Origin: Polycladidibacter hongkongensis
GTDB lineage: Bacteria; Pseudomonadota; Alphaproteobacteria; Rhizobiales; Stappiaceae
Length of the DNA: 64,000 bases
Reading direction: 5' to 3'
Assembly (NCBI RefSeq): GCF_001561995.1
Contig: NZ_LLWC01000026.1
Coordinates: 219,719 to 283,718 of the forward strand
The notes under the pieces are model-generated. The model made no database searches. It had not been told where the DNA came from and saw only the letters and a program-made list of their open reading frames with translations. Every line of letters begins with the position of its first letter. Position 1 is the stretch's first letter. A program made the position numbers and the translations under genes. Below, in pieces: positions 34,352-44,571 of this stretch.

Positions 34352-34678
34352 TTACTCGGGCATATCATTGATATGCGTTGATTTGTGGGGTTTGTAACCA
34401 ACCTTGAGCGCCGCACGGGCGATGAGATGGGCCGAGATGGGCGCTGTAAGCAGGAAGAATGAAACTCCGGCGAGCGCTCGTGTTAACACGCCCCAATCTT
34501 GCGCGTAGAGGCCAAGTGCAAGCAGTAGCACACCCGAACCGAGCGTACCGGCTTTTGAGGCAGCATGCATGCGGCTGTAAACATCAGGCAAACGCAGCAA
34601 ACCCAAAGCGGCGGTAAAGCTGAAAACGGCGCCGATGAGCAACAAGGTTGCAACAAGGAGATCCAGCGCGATGGTCAT
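34352..34678 (-). CDS. mnhG: Na+/H+ antiporter subunit G (MnhG/MrpG)
   Basis: 108 residues with three membrane spans. The family features are [35 protein letters not shown] (in parts: [18 protein letters not shown], then AASKAGTLG), [19 protein letters not shown] and the C terminus PHKSTHIND. It is the last gene of the operon and its ATG at 34678 overlaps the mnhF stop by four bases. MrpG is a small subunit required for assembly and activity of the hetero-oligomeric antiporter in the inner membrane. Confidence 0.95.
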   Translation of the reverse strand: MTIALDLLVATLLLIGAVFSFTAALGLLRLPDVYSRMHAASKAGTLGSGVLLLALGLYAQDWGVLTRALAGVSFFLLTAPISAHLIARAALKVGYKPHKSTHINDMPE

Positions 34679-35034
34679 TGGCTTTCTCCTGTGTTGGTTT
34701 CAGCAACTTCATTGGTTTCATTTAGGATAGCCTGATCCTTGGCAAGACCGCGGTTCAGGATAAACCGGGCAAAAGCCACGGTTGCCAAGAAGCCGACAAG
34801 GCCAAGTGCCAATGCGATATCGACATATAGCGAATACTTAGAGAGAATACCGAATACCGCAATGAGCCCTATTGCAATGGCCACTAGGAGGTCCAGACCG
34901 ACGACCCTATCCGGCAGATTGGGGCCGATGCAGACACGATAGGCGGTGAGCAACAGGCTTAACCCCAGAATAATCAATGACGCGTGGAGAGCAAACTCCA
35001 GATATGCGCCTGCGAAAGCTTCTAATGCACTCAT
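34675..35034 (-). CDS. mnhF: Na+/H+ antiporter subunit F (MnhF/MrpF)
   Basis: 119 residues with three membrane spans. The typical pattern is [23 protein letters not shown], preceded by [14 protein letters not shown] (read as [18 protein letters not shown]), and [23 protein letters not shown] charged C-terminal tail ([14 protein letters not shown]) is longer than usual. The gene overlaps both mnhE and mnhG by four bases. It is a membrane subunit of the Mrp complex; some homologues are also required for bile or salt resistance. Confidence 0.95.
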   Translation of the reverse strand: MSALEAFAGAYLEFALHASLIILGLSLLLTAYRVCIGPNLPDRVVGLDLLVAIAIGLIAVFGILSKYSLYVDIALALGLVGFLATVAFARFILNRGLAKDQAILNETNEVAETNTGESQ

Positions 35035-35513
35035 CGAAACGCCTCCATAATTCTACGCTCAAAGCCGTTTTTAATGTCATCGATTGTTTCTTGCGGATCC
35101 GGCACATCGATGCAGTGAACAAAAAGCGTGTCTTTGTTGTCCGCCACATCAACCGACAAAGTGCCAGGTGTGAGTGTCACCATGTTTGCAAGCAGGGTGA
35201 TTTCAAAGTCCTGATCCACATCCAGCGGCACCGCAATGATACCGGGCTTCAAGTCTTCAATGCGCGGACGGATAACAATGCGCAGCACACGCCACGAAGA
35301 GAGCACCAGCTCTTTTAAGAACAGCACTGCCAAGCCGAACACCTTCGCAGACTTAGACACGTATGCTCGGAAGGCGACTTGTTCGCGGATCAGCGCGAGG
35401 CCGAGCGTGCCCAGAATGAAGCCGAAGAGCAGATTGAGCGCGGCGAAAGAGCCGGTAACTGCCCCCCACGCGATCGCCATCAACAGGTTGAGGAGAAAGA
35501 GGCTGCGGTTCAT
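35031..35513 (-). CDS. mnhE: Na+/H+ antiporter subunit E (MnhE/MrpE)
   Basis: 160 residues. Two N-terminal membrane spans ([19 protein letters not shown] and [15 protein letters not shown]) are followed by a cytoplasmic domain with [42 protein letters not shown] ([18 protein letters not shown]) and [13 protein letters not shown]. The family motif [10 protein letters not shown] is clear. It overlaps mnhD and mnhF by four bases each. MrpE is needed for full antiporter activity. Confidence 0.95.
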   Translation of the reverse strand: MNRSLFLLNLLMAIAWGAVTGSFAALNLLFGFILGTLGLALIREQVAFRAYVSKSAKVFGLAVLFLKELVLSSWRVLRIVIRPRIEDLKPGIIAVPLDVDQDFEITLLANMVTLTPGTLSVDVADNKDTLFVHCIDVPDPQETIDDIKNGFERRIMEAFR

Positions 35514-37096
35514 GGCGTCACCCCGAATACAGATTGAACATAGGCGGTGGGATCAAGCAGCGTATGCGCGCCGGTTTCGGCCAATTGCATCAGCCCCTCC
35601 GGTTGCAGGCCAAGCCAGAAGATCATGGCGATAAGCACGGCCAGTGGCAGCCACGCTGTGAATGGCACTTGCAGTGGCATGGCTTCGGGACCTGTTTCGA
35701 CGCCCTGCGTGCCGTCAGCAATCCCCTCAGGCCCGCCGCGCCAGAATGCGAAGATCCAGATGCGGCCTACAGTGATCGCAGTAAGAATACTGGCAAGCAG
35801 GATTGTTCCGGCTAACCAGCCCTGCCCGGCGGCAAGCGCACCATCCACCAGCAGAACCTTTGGCCAGAAGCCGGAGAACGGTGGCAGGCCCACTGCGGCA
35901 AATAGCAGGATCAAGGTTGCGGCGGACAGCAGCGGGGCACGGCGGTACATGCCGCCTAGCTCGCGCAAGTTAAAGGTGCCGCGATCTTTCCCGGTGATGC
36001 CGAAGATGAGGAACAGCGCCGTCATGGCAAGGATAGAGTGTACGGCGTACATGATGGCGCCGGTCAGCGCGACCTCGCTGCCAACAGCGATACCGGCAAG
36101 CATGGAGCCGATGCCGGAGATCACCAGATAACCGATGGTGCGGCGCACGTCCGCTTGCGCCAAAGCGCCGAGCACGCCGGTAAGCATGGTGACAATAGCA
36201 ACCACCGTGATCAGCCCGTGCATCCAGTTATGCCCTGCTGGCAGCAGCAGCACCAGCACCCGCAGCAGCGCATAGACGCCCACCTTGGTGAGCAGGCCTG
36301 CGAATAGTGCCGACACGACAATCCGCGGTGTGTGATAGGAGGCGGGCAGCCAGAAGTTTACCGGGAAAGCTGCGGCTTTCATAGCAAAGGCGAGGAAGTA
36401 AAGTGCACTGATGCCAAGCAGCGGGCCGCTGTCGCCGAGCGCACGGGATTTCAATGCGATGTCCGCCATGTTCAGCGTGCCGAGCAAGCCATAAAGCAGA
36501 CCAGTGGCGATGAGGAACAAGGTCGTGCCAATGAGATTTAGCAGGGCGTATTTTAAGGCGCCGTCGATCTGCAAGGTGGTGTTGCCCAGAACCAGCAAAC
36601 CGAATGAGGAGATCAGCAGCACTTCAAACCAGACATAGAGATTGAAGATATCGCCGGTGAGGAACGCCCCAGATACGCCGCAGAGCAGCATAAACAGGAA
36701 CGGGTAGAAGCCGTAGCGGCGCTCGGAGGCGGCGATGGAGCCTGCCGCGTAGATGCCCGCCAACAGACCAACAATCGAGGCGATGAGCGCCAGTGTGACA
36801 CCCAGCGCATCGGCGGTAAAGGCGATGCCGAACGGTGGCAGCCACTGCCCCATAACCATGGTGACAACACCGTTTTGCCAGACATGGGCAAATAGGCCAA
36901 GGTTGGTCAGCACCAGTAGGGCTAACAGGGAGATGCCGACAAGCGGCTGGATGCGCACGTTCTTGCGCAGGATAAGCGTTGTTGCGCCACCGACCATGCA
37001 GAGCAGAACGGGCGCGACGAGCAGCCAGTCAGCTGCTGCGGTGGGATGGGTGATCATTGCCGCGGCAATATCGACACCGGTTTTTGTTGCAGCCAT
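35510..37096 (-). CDS. mnhD: Na+/H+ antiporter subunit D (MnhD/MrpD)
   Basis: 528 residues with about 14 membrane spans, homologous to respiratory complex I NuoM/NuoN. Visible features include FNLYVWFEVLLISSFGLLVLG with the conserved Glu, KYALLNLIGTTLFLIATGLLYG, FAMKAAAFPVNFWLPASYH with the conserved Lys, and GLLTKVGVYALLRV. The enzyme exchanges Na+ for H+ across the inner membrane using proton motive force. It starts three bases after mnhC and overlaps mnhE by four. Confidence 0.95.
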   Translation of the reverse strand: MAATKTGVDIAAAMITHPTAAADWLLVAPVLLCMVGGATTLILRKNVRIQPLVGISLLALLVLTNLGLFAHVWQNGVVTMVMGQWLPPFGIAFTADALGVTLALIASIVGLLAGIYAAGSIAASERRYGFYPFLFMLLCGVSGAFLTGDIFNLYVWFEVLLISSFGLLVLGNTTLQIDGALKYALLNLIGTTLFLIATGLLYGLLGTLNMADIALKSRALGDSGPLLGISALYFLAFAMKAAAFPVNFWLPASYHTPRIVVSALFAGLLTKVGVYALLRVLVLLLPAGHNWMHGLITVVAIVTMLTGVLGALAQADVRRTIGYLVISGIGSMLAGIAVGSEVALTGAIMYAVHSILAMTALFLIFGITGKDRGTFNLRELGGMYRRAPLLSAATLILLFAAVGLPPFSGFWPKVLLVDGALAAGQGWLAGTILLASILTAITVGRIWIFAFWRGGPEGIADGTQGVETGPEAMPLQVPFTAWLPLAVLIAMIFWLGLQPEGLMQLAETGAHTLLDPTAYVQSVFGVTP

Positions 37097-37099
37097 TTA

Positions 37100-37477
37100 T
37101 CAGTATCCCAAAGGTGGTTCTGGTTCGTTCACGGGTTCGGCGACGCGCATTTCCAGCATGTCATCGGTGCCCAGTTCCTGATAGGCGCGGTACCCCAGCA
37201 CCAGAAAGAATGCAAAGAACGAGAACGAGATCACAATCGCGGTGAGAACAAGTGCCTGGGGCAGCGGATTTGCCGTAATCGCCTCGGGCACATAGGCATG
37301 GGCGGGTATGATTGGCGGCACTTCCCGCAAGAGACGGCCTGAGGTGAAGATCAACAGGTTGACCGCATTGCCGAGGATGGCAATGCCCATAAGCACACGC
37401 ACCAGCTTACGCGAAAGCATAAGATAGATGGAGGCGGCGAAAAAGGCGCCTACGGTGATGGCGAGGATGGTTTCCAT
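37100..37477 (-). CDS. mnhC: Na+/H+ antiporter subunit C (MnhC/MrpC)
   Basis: 125 residues with three membrane spans, related to complex I NuoK. Features are AVGAFFAASIYLMLSRKLVRVLMGIAILGNAVNLLIF (in parts: YLMLSRKLVRVLMGIAILG, then NAVNLLIF) and DPLPQALVLTAIVISFS-like (NPLPQALVLTAIVISFSFFA). The start codon overlaps the mnhB stop by one base (TAATG). The end of the protein is a hydrophilic tail with Pro and Glu residues. Confidence 0.95.
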   Translation of the reverse strand: METILAITVGAFFAASIYLMLSRKLVRVLMGIAILGNAVNLLIFTSGRLLREVPPIIPAHAYVPEAITANPLPQALVLTAIVISFSFFAFFLVLGYRAYQELGTDDMLEMRVAEPVNEPEPPLGY

Positions 37478-37896
37478 TAGTCGCTCTCCCGCTCTTCCAA
37501 AGACAGGGCAATGGAGGTGATGGCCCCCACAACCACGAGGTAAACGCCAATATCGAAGAACATGGGGGTGCTCAAGGCGATCGGGGTGTCAAACAAGGTG
37601 AACTCCAACCACTGGCTGGTCATGGCCGCTTGGCTTTTGAACAGGCTTGGCAATACCGAGGCCACAGCCAGCAGCAGGCCACTTGCAGCAACGCTCATGG
37701 GGTGCATGACCAGCGCGCGGCGCACAGCGGCGACGCCGCAGGCGATGCCCAAAATGGCAAAGGCGGAGACAGCTATCAGACCGCCGATAAAGCCACCGCC
37801 GGGCTCGTTATGGCCGCGCAGCAGCACGAACACCGAGAACAGCAGCATCAGCGCAGTTAGGAACGGGGCGACAGTGCGGAAGATAACGGTATTCAT
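37477..37896 (-). CDS. mnhB: Na+/H+ antiporter subunit B (MnhB/MrpB)
   Basis: 139 residues with four membrane spans. The MnhB signature [23 protein letters not shown] is complete (in parts: [14 protein letters not shown], then IAVSAFAI), and [19 protein letters not shown] closes the protein. The gene overlaps mnhA by four bases (ATGA) and mnhC by one base. Subunit B is needed for Na+ exchange activity. The overlaps keep the subunits in equal amounts. Confidence 0.95.
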   Translation of the reverse strand: MNTVIFRTVAPFLTALMLLFSVFVLLRGHNEPGGGFIGGLIAVSAFAILGIACGVAAVRRALVMHPMSVAASGLLLAVASVLPSLFKSQAAMTSQWLEFTLFDTPIALSTPMFFDIGVYLVVVGAITSIALSLEERESD

Positions 37897-40259
37897 GAGT
37901 TTGCCTCCGCTTTGTTTGCCTCAGGATCTGCTGGCGGCGTGTAGTTGGAGCGCACGCGGATGAGTGCCAGTACACACAGGCCGGTCACCATCACCACGGA
38001 AATTTCGCCGATGGTGTCAAATCCGCGGAAGTCCACGAGAATGACATTCACGATGTTACGGCCATGAGCAATAGATCTGGAGAACTGGGTGAAGAACTCG
38101 GAAAGGCTGGCATCAAAGGGCTGCTGCGTCACCCCAGCCAGTGCCAGCGTGAAGCCGAGGCCGACCAAGGTGGCAAGGCCAGCATCAAACAGCTTGGCAG
38201 CTGAGCCGCGGCTGTCTTTGTTGTGCAGGTTGAGCCGTGTCATCACCAGTGCAAGGATCACCACCGACAAAGTCTCGACCATGAACTGGGTGAAGGATAA
38301 ATCCGGGGCGCCAAACAGGAAGTAGATCACCGCGACTGCAAAGCCGGAAACCCCGAGGGAAACCATGGCGGTAACACGGTTTTTCGCGGTAAGCACGGCG
38401 TAGAGGCCGATAAGTGCCAGCGCCAGAATGCAGCTTTCCAGCACGCTTGGCAGTTCGCTCGGGATCAGGCTTGGCCAACTGGCGGTCGCGATCATCGGCA
38501 CAAACAGCACCAGCAGCAACACCGAGAAGGTGAGGCGCATATAGGTCACCATGGAGCCGGTTTGTACGGTGCGGGTGAGCTTGCTGGCCAGAATAACGCA
38601 GGCGTTGATGAACTGGTCAAAGCCTTTGTCCGGCCCCCAGCCGATGGTTTCAAGGGTTTTGCTGGCAAATGCGCGGGCTTTATCCTGATAGATGTATAGC
38701 GTGATACCAAGGGCAATGGTGCCCAGCGACAAGAACAGCGCGGCGTTGATATGTGCCGGGATCAAGTGCAATTCCCCGTGCACTGGCTCGCCGGAGACCG
38801 CGAGTGTCATCGGATCGGCAAACAAGTGACCGGCGGAGGCAACAAACAGACCGGCAATCAAACCGCAAGCGGCCAGAACAACAGGCCCCGCATACAGCAA
38901 GATGGGGCCTTCATGGGCGTGTTTCGGGGTATCGACCGGCTTTCCGAGAAACGGCTTGAGCGCAACAATGGCCGCCAGAGCGAACATCATGGCATTGCCA
39001 GCAACGGCAACCAATGTGAGGATGGCGGCGCCGCTGCCAAGGGTCCACGTACCATTATACAGCACCTCCTTGGCGACAAAACCGAGGAACGGTGGCAGAC
39101 CCGCCATGGAGAGCGCGGCGAGCAGTGCCGCGGTAAAGGTAATCGGCATGGCTTTACGCAGCCCGCCCAGATACCGCATATCGCGGGTGCCTGCCTCGTG
39201 ATCGATGGTGCCAACTGCCATAAACAGAGCACCTTTGAACAGCGAGTGAGCAAAAAGATAGAGCACCGCACCGCGGATGGCCTCAGCTGACGATGTGCCG
39301 GTGAGCATCACCAACAAGCCAAGAGAGGCAACGGTGGTATAGGCCAATACCAGTTTCAGATCGGTTTGGCGCAGCCCAAGGAAGGTGCCAACCAGCAAGG
39401 TCACCCCGCCAAAGAGCGGCAGCACTGTCATCCAGATGGTGGTATCCCCAAGAACCGGATGCATGCGCATGAGCAGGTAGACACCGGCTTTAACCATGGT
39501 TGCGGAGTGCAAATAGGCCGAAACCGGAGTTGGGGCTTCCATGGCATTTGGTAGCCAGAAGTGGAAAGGGAACTGCGCCGACTTGGTGAAAGCGCCAAGG
39601 CAGATGAGGATAAACACCGGCAGGTAGAGGCTGCTTTCGCGCAAGACATCACCGCTTGCCAGCAGCTGCGACATTTCCATGGTGCCCGAGGCTTGCCAAG
39701 TGAGCAAGAGACCAGCGAGCAGCGCCATCCCCCCTGCCCCGGTGACCACAAGCGCTTGAATGGCCGAGCGGCGCGAGGCGGTGCGCAGATGGTCAAAGCC
39801 GATAAGCAAGAATGAAGTGATAGAGGTCAATTCCCAAAACACGAAGAGGGTGAGGAAATTATCCGCCAGAACAACGCCTAGCATCGCCCCCATGAAGAGG
39901 AAGAGAAACGAGAAGAAACGCCCTTGGTGCGCGTGCCCTTTAAGATAGCCGCCTGCATAGAGCACCACAAACGTGCCAATGCCGGAGATGAGCAGCGCAA
40001 ACAGAACCGAGAGGCCATCTAAAAAGACGGAAAACTCGACCTGAAGGCTGGGAACCCAAGGCATACTGGCGCGAAACACGGCACCACCAGACACTTCTGG
40101 CACAAATGACAGAAAGAAGAGGAAAATGGCCGCGGGGGGAACCGCCAAAATCCATGCGGCGTTGTGCTTTAAGTGGCGCGTAAGCCATGGGCCGAAAGCA
40201 GCTGCAACAAATGGGGCAAGCAGCGCCCAAAAAGTTGCCTCGACACCTTGAAACGGCAT
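37893..40259 (-). CDS. mnhA: Na+/H+ antiporter subunit A (MnhA/MrpA)
   Basis: 788 residues, about 20 membrane spans, homologous to complex I NuoL. The NuoL-like part has the Glu in [19 protein letters not shown], then [20 protein letters not shown] and [20 protein letters not shown]. The C-terminal part is the DUF4040/MbhE-like domain ([20 protein letters not shown], then [20 protein letters not shown]). It carries the main ion-translocating channel together with MnhD. It is the first gene; the promoter lies in the 240-base gap shared with msrB. Group 1 Mrp complexes support pH homeostasis and Na+ resistance, which fits a marine life style. Confidence 0.95.
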   Translation of the reverse strand: MPFQGVEATFWALLAPFVAAAFGPWLTRHLKHNAAWILAVPPAAIFLFFLSFVPEVSGGAVFRASMPWVPSLQVEFSVFLDGLSVLFALLISGIGTFVVLYAGGYLKGHAHQGRFFSFLFLFMGAMLGVVLADNFLTLFVFWELTSITSFLLIGFDHLRTASRRSAIQALVVTGAGGMALLAGLLLTWQASGTMEMSQLLASGDVLRESSLYLPVFILICLGAFTKSAQFPFHFWLPNAMEAPTPVSAYLHSATMVKAGVYLLMRMHPVLGDTTIWMTVLPLFGGVTLLVGTFLGLRQTDLKLVLAYTTVASLGLLVMLTGTSSAEAIRGAVLYLFAHSLFKGALFMAVGTIDHEAGTRDMRYLGGLRKAMPITFTAALLAALSMAGLPPFLGFVAKEVLYNGTWTLGSGAAILTLVAVAGNAMMFALAAIVALKPFLGKPVDTPKHAHEGPILLYAGPVVLAACGLIAGLFVASAGHLFADPMTLAVSGEPVHGELHLIPAHINAALFLSLGTIALGITLYIYQDKARAFASKTLETIGWGPDKGFDQFINACVILASKLTRTVQTGSMVTYMRLTFSVLLLVLFVPMIATASWPSLIPSELPSVLESCILALALIGLYAVLTAKNRVTAMVSLGVSGFAVAVIYFLFGAPDLSFTQFMVETLSVVILALVMTRLNLHNKDSRGSAAKLFDAGLATLVGLGFTLALAGVTQQPFDASLSEFFTQFSRSIAHGRNIVNVILVDFRGFDTIGEISVVMVTGLCVLALIRVRSNYTPPADPEANKAEANS

Positions 40260-40526
40260 AGGGCACTCCGTAGTTATTTGTTATACTAAGGTCTTTGGCG
40301 GAAAGCTTTGCACATATTGCGCATTTATCCCGCCCAGGGCAATGACCTTGTATATGTGCATAAATAGCCATAAATCAAAGGGCAAGGCGCCATGCGTCGC
40401 GCTAGCGCGATATGTCGCTATGCAAAATGCCTAGGGTAACACGCCTTAGAGGGCTGAATGGTCAAGGTTTCTGTCGTTTTTCGTGCGTAATGCATGCCTG
40501 AAAAGAAATGGCTGTGTGGAGGATTC

Positions 40527-40952
40527 ATGGGTGAGCAAAAAAACAAAAGCGGGCAGAACTGGTCAACATTGAGTAAAGCTCAATGGATGCAACGACTTAC
40601 CCCAGCGCAGTTTCACGTTTTGCGCGAGCATGGCACGGAACGCGCGTTCAGCGGCCCTTTTTGGGACAGTTTTCAGCCCGGTCGGTATTTTTGCGTGGGC
40701 TGTGGCAATGCACTGTTTGATTCTGACAGTAAGTTTGATGCGGGCTGCGGTTGGCCTAGCTTCTTTCAGGCCGTGCATGAGGGAGCGGTGCGCGAATATG
40801 AGGATCGCTCTCACATGATGGTGCGAACGGAAATCCGTTGTGGCGCGTGTGATGGCCATCTCGGCCATGTGTTTGATGATGGGCCGCCGCCAACGGGTTT
40901 GCGCTACTGCCTGAATGGAACAGCCATGCGGTTTGAACCGGCAACAGACTAG
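40527..40952 (+). CDS. msrB: peptide-methionine (R)-S-oxide reductase MsrB
   Basis: 141 residues from the ATG at 40527 (GGAGGATTC directly upstream). The zinc Cys pairs are Cys56/Cys59 (FCVGCG) and Cys105/Cys108 ([13 protein letters not shown]). The nucleophile is Cys128 in RYCLNGTAM; the family usually has RYCINSAS here, so the two residues after Asn differ. WPSFFQAV is conserved. The enzyme reduces the R-epimer of methionine sulfoxide in proteins, in the cytoplasm. It is divergent from the mnh operon and stands alone; no msrA is near. Confidence 0.95.
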   Translation: MGEQKNKSGQNWSTLSKAQWMQRLTPAQFHVLREHGTERAFSGPFWDSFQPGRYFCVGCGNALFDSDSKFDAGCGWPSFFQAVHEGAVREYEDRSHMMVRTEIRCGACDGHLGHVFDDGPPPTGLRYCLNGTAMRFEPATD

Positions 40953-41067
40953 GTTGCAAGCGCCGCTTTGAGAGAATGACGGTATATATGCGAAATAGTG
41001 GTGCGCAGCAGGCGAATGCGCCCTTACCCCACTTGCAGGAGTAAGGACAGCTTCTTACCTTGCTTAC

Positions 41068-43176
41068 ATGACTGAACAGCCTCATTCCCCTCACCTGCCC
41101 CCAGTGGCAGACAAGCGCCCGAGCAGCGATACGCGCCACGGCGTCACCCGTCATGATGACTATGCGTGGCTGCGCGCTGACAACTGGCAGGAAGTGATGC
41201 GCCAGCCGGAAACGCTGGCGGCAGACATTCGCGCCTACCTAGAGGCGGAGAACGCCTACTGCGATGCAGCGATGGCAGGAAGCAAAGACTTGCAGGACGC
41301 TTTGTTTGCCGAACTTAAGGGGCGGATCAAGGAAGATGATAGCTCGGTGCCGATGGTGGATGGCGCCTATGCCTATGCGCTGCGTTATGTGACTGGCGGC
41401 CAACATCCGGTGTATTATCGCAGTGCCCGCGATGGCAGCAATGAAGAGATCATGCTGGATGGGGACAAGGAGGCAGAGGGCAAAGCCTATTTCAAGCTGG
41501 CCAGCGCATCGCACAGCGATGACCATAGGCTGCTGGCATGGGCCTATGATGACAAGGGCTCGGAATACTTTTCCATGAAACTGCGCGATCTGGCGAGCGG
41601 CAAGGACCTGCCCGAGGTGTTACCAGATACCAGCAGCGGCGGGGTGTTTTCCGCCTGCGGTCGCTTTGTTTTTTACGTGCGGCTTGATGCCAACCACCGC
41701 CCTTCCCGTCTTTATCGGCACGAAATCGGCACCGCTGTAGAAAATGATGCGCTGGTTTATGAGGAGGCAGATGCGGGCTTCTTTATGAATGTGAGCCGCA
41801 GCCAATCCGGCCGGCTTATTCTGATCAATATTCACGATCACGAGACCAGCGAAGTGCTGGTTATTCCTGCCGATGCGCCAACGCAGGCCCCACAGGTGGT
41901 GTTGCCGCGCGAGGTTGGGCTGGAATACGAGGTGGAAGACAATGGCGAGGACTTTTACATCCTCACCAATGCGCAGGGCGCGGAAGACTTCAAAATTGTG
42001 CGCAGCCCCATAGCGCAGCAGCTTGGCGCAAAAGACACCAGCAATTGGCAGGATGTGGTGGCACATTCCAGCGGCTGCCTGATCCGCTCGCTGAGTGTTT
42101 ACAAGCACCACTTTGTGCGCTTGGAGACTTTTGAAGGGCTGCCGCGCATTATCATTCACCAGCTGGCAGATGGCAGCGAGCACGCCATCAGCTTTGACGA
42201 GGAAGCCTATAGCCTTGGCTTGATGGATGGCTTTGAATTTGACACGCAGACACTGCGTTTCACCTATTCCTCGATGACCACGCCTGCGCAAACCTATGAC
42301 TATGACATTGCCAGCGGGATGCGCACCCTACGCAAAACGCAGGAAGTGCCAAGCGGGCATAAGGCAGAGGATTTCATTACCCGACGGTTGATGGCGCCAA
42401 GCCACGACGGGGCTCTGGTGCCGGTTTCACTGTTTTATCACCGCGATACCAAACTGGATGGCAGCGCCCCGTGCCTGCTTTATGGCTACGGATCCTACGG
42501 CATTTCTATCCCGGCGGGCTTTTCTACCAACGCCCTTTCCTTGGTCAACCGCGGCTTTGTTTATGCGATTGCGCATATTCGCGGTGGCAAGGAAAAGGGT
42601 TTTGCTTGGTATAAAAACGGGCGGCGCGAGCAGAAGAAAAACACTTTCCTCGATTTTATCGCGGCAAGCGAGCATCTGGTTGCTAACGGTTTTACCAACC
42701 ATGAACGCATTGTGGCGCATGGCGGCTCGGCCGGCGGCATGCTGATGGGGGCTGTGGCCAATATGGCGCCGCAGAATTTTGCGGGCATTGTGGCGGAGGT
42801 ACCGTTTGTTGATGTGCTGACCACCATGCTGGATGATAGCCTGCCACTGACCCCACCTGAATGGCCAGAATGGGGCAACCCAATCGAAGATGCTGCGGCT
42901 TACGCTTATATTTCCAGCTACTCGCCCATTGATAATGTGCGTAAGCAAGCGTATCCGGCGATCTTCGCACTTGCGGGGCTAACAGATCCGCGTGTGACCT
43001 ATTGGGAGCCAGCCAAGTGGGTGGCAAAACTGCGCGCGCACAACAGCAATGATGCACCGGTGATGCTGCGCACCAACATGGATGCAGGCCACGGCGGCGC
43101 ATCCGGACGCTTTGACCGATTGAAAGAAGTGGCGCTGGTTTATGCTTTCGCATTACAAGTAACTGAGGCGCTGTAA
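41068..43176 (+). CDS. ptrB: oligopeptidase B (S9A family serine peptidase)
   Basis: 702 residues. The N-terminal beta-propeller domain covers about residues 20-430. The C-terminal alpha/beta hydrolase domain has the catalytic Ser554 in GGSAGGMLMG, Asp640 in GLTDPRV and His675 in DAGHGGASG. Motifs PSHDGALVPVSLFYH and LLYGYGSYGI are typical. The enzyme cleaves oligopeptides after basic residues in the cytoplasm, and cannot cut large proteins. No obvious ribosome site precedes the ATG at 41068; AGGAGTAAGG is 20 bases away, so the start may be less efficient. It is followed by a 290-base AT-rich gap. Confidence 0.94.
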   Translation: MTEQPHSPHLPPVADKRPSSDTRHGVTRHDDYAWLRADNWQEVMRQPETLAADIRAYLEAENAYCDAAMAGSKDLQDALFAELKGRIKEDDSSVPMVDGAYAYALRYVTGGQHPVYYRSARDGSNEEIMLDGDKEAEGKAYFKLASASHSDDHRLLAWAYDDKGSEYFSMKLRDLASGKDLPEVLPDTSSGGVFSACGRFVFYVRLDANHRPSRLYRHEIGTAVENDALVYEEADAGFFMNVSRSQSGRLILINIHDHETSEVLVIPADAPTQAPQVVLPREVGLEYEVEDNGEDFYILTNAQGAEDFKIVRSPIAQQLGAKDTSNWQDVVAHSSGCLIRSLSVYKHHFVRLETFEGLPRIIIHQLADGSEHAISFDEEAYSLGLMDGFEFDTQTLRFTYSSMTTPAQTYDYDIASGMRTLRKTQEVPSGHKAEDFITRRLMAPSHDGALVPVSLFYHRDTKLDGSAPCLLYGYGSYGISIPAGFSTNALSLVNRGFVYAIAHIRGGKEKGFAWYKNGRREQKKNTFLDFIAASEHLVANGFTNHERIVAHGGSAGGMLMGAVANMAPQNFAGIVAEVPFVDVLTTMLDDSLPLTPPEWPEWGNPIEDAAAYAYISSYSPIDNVRKQAYPAIFALAGLTDPRVTYWEPAKWVAKLRAHNSNDAPVMLRTNMDAGHGGASGRFDRLKEVALVYAFALQVTEAL

Positions 43177-43468
43177 GCCCACGGCGGGCATTAGTAAATA
43201 CACTAATTCCCGCCGTATATTTTACTCAAAAAACACAATTTTACTAATTTATTCACAATCGCTCCTAGTAAACTAGTAATAGTAAATCGATTTAATTTGC
43301 ATACAAAGCAAGTAAACGCTATTTTTCTATTGCCATAAGTTATTTATTGACTGGCTCGGCGATGAATAAGCGCGGCTGATTGGTCTGCGGCAATCTCCCC
43401 CCTGACTTATGGCTGTTAGCACGCGTTCCCCCGTTCGCTTGGGCCAGCCGCATTATGGAGCATATGAA
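43177..43468. other. AT-rich gap upstream of the tandem secreted-protein genes
   Basis: About 290 bases between ptrB and the first four-cysteine protein gene. It is rich in A and T (for example AATTTACTAATTTATTCAC-like sequence around 43240) and probably carries the promoter of the next gene. No gene or clear terminator is visible. AT-rich DNA of this kind would be a plausible target for MucR-type silencing (inference). Confidence 0.4.
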
Positions 43469-43804
43469 ATGAAACGTTTACTCTCAGTCTTGGGGACAGT
43501 TGCACTTATCTCCCTTAGCAGCACTGCTGCTGGTGCTACCGCTTACGATATGTTTGAGAAATTGTTGCCAAATGACCGTAGTTCTGCAGCGCATATCACT
43601 GGATCTGAGTATGACTGCAAGAATTTTTCCAGAGCAGATGGTGCTGTTTACCGTGCGACTGTAACTGGTGAATTTCACGACCCACATCACAGTGTGTCCA
43701 ATGTTGCCTGCTTTAAAACCGCAGATGCTTGCGATGCGTTTTTGAAGTACATGCGCGGGTATTATGAGCAAACCAACTCGGCAGCTTGTGAATTGCGCCG
43801 CTGA
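43469..43804 (+). CDS. secreted four-cysteine protein, tandem paralogue 1 of 3
   Basis: 111 residues from the ATG at 43469 (GGAGC seven bases upstream; the in-frame ATG 20 codons earlier has no site). Signal peptide residues 1-23 (LLSVLGTVALISLSSTAAGA). The mature protein has four Cys in the spacing shared with the next two genes: GSEYDCKNF, SNVACF, ADACDAFLKYMRGYY and SAACE. About 40 to 50 percent of positions match the next gene by eye, including LLPND. No known family is recognised. Two disulfide bonds and a small secreted or periplasmic role are likely. A terminator follows, so it is not simply cotranscribed with its paralogue. Confidence 0.72.
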   Translation: MKRLLSVLGTVALISLSSTAAGATAYDMFEKLLPNDRSSAAHITGSEYDCKNFSRADGAVYRATVTGEFHDPHHSVSNVACFKTADACDAFLKYMRGYYEQTNSAACELRR

Positions 43805-43824
43805 TTTTAAACACGTGCATATGG

Positions 43825-43850
43825 GGAGCCCTGCTTGTCAGGGCTCCTTT
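43825..43850 (+). terminator. terminator after paralogue 1
   Basis: GGAGCCCTG (43825-43833) and CAGGGCTCC (43839-43847) form a perfect nine-pair stem with a five-base loop, followed by TTT. Confidence 0.75.
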
Positions 43851-44103
43851 GCTACACAAAAGCTGTTTCCTGCGCTTATACACTAAATATTATAGAAATA
43901 ATCCACAAAACCACAGGTTTTATATTTGTAAAAACACCCAATATATTATCTAGATAAAATATTTTCTCAATTTATATTTAACTACGACTCGAGTTTTTCC
44001 TATCGAGTTAAGCTCGTTCTTGTCAAGAATGTGGCAGTCTCTTCTCTATGGCAAAGGTGCCACGGTGCCTATGCCACAATAAACAAGAAGAGGGGAGCAC
44101 ATT

Positions 44104-44472
44104 ATGAGTGGCCATGGTACTTTTGTCGCTGGTATCCTCGCTGCCACAATTGGCATCGGCAGCGCTGCGCAGGCACGCGATCTCTATCCTTTCAACTACC
44201 TATTGCCAAATGATATGACGTCGGCGCCGCGCATCTATGGATCGCAATATGATTGCAAAATCCGCGTTAAAGCAGACGGTAAGGCGAATGTTTATCAAGC
44301 CTTTGTCAGCGGCTCATTTTATGATCCAACGCGGCAAATCTCTTCGGTGGCGTGCTTCCGCACACAGAAGAAATGTAAGGCCTATCTGAATTTCATGCGC
44401 GGTTATCTTGACTACACGAACAGCGCTGCTTGCCAAAAAGGCTACTACACCGGTTTGTTCAATTGGGACTAA
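44104..44472 (+). CDS. secreted four-cysteine protein, tandem paralogue 2 of 3
   Basis: 122 residues; the ATG at 44104 follows GGGGAGCACATT. Signal peptide with a hydrophobic core GTFVAGILAATIGIGSAAQA. The four Cys follow the shared pattern: GSQYDCKIR, SSVACF, KKCKAYLNFMRGYL and SAACQ; LLPND and VSGSFYDP are also shared with paralogue 1 and 3. The C-terminal extension (YYTGLFNWD) is unique. The function is not known. A 300-base AT-rich gap separates it from paralogue 1, and a GC-rich hairpin at 44502-44521 lies between it and paralogue 3. Confidence 0.72.
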   Translation: MSGHGTFVAGILAATIGIGSAAQARDLYPFNYLLPNDMTSAPRIYGSQYDCKIRVKADGKANVYQAFVSGSFYDPTRQISSVACFRTQKKCKAYLNFMRGYLDYTNSAACQKGYYTGLFNWD

Positions 44473-44571
44473 GTACTTTTTGTAGTCTGCGAGCACAACG
44501 TGCGGGGGCTATGGCTCCCGCGCCCGGAATACCCTCCATAAAACAACAATAGAAATGGATGGACCGGACTT

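Noticed and set aside
35547..36131. 194-codon plus-strand frame opposite mnhD
   Set aside because: The composition mirrors the membrane-protein codons of mnhD on the other strand; it is a shadow frame.
41620..42291. 223-codon minus-strand frame inside ptrB
   Set aside because: It is antisense to the oligopeptidase B frame, which shows all catalytic motifs; no independent support.
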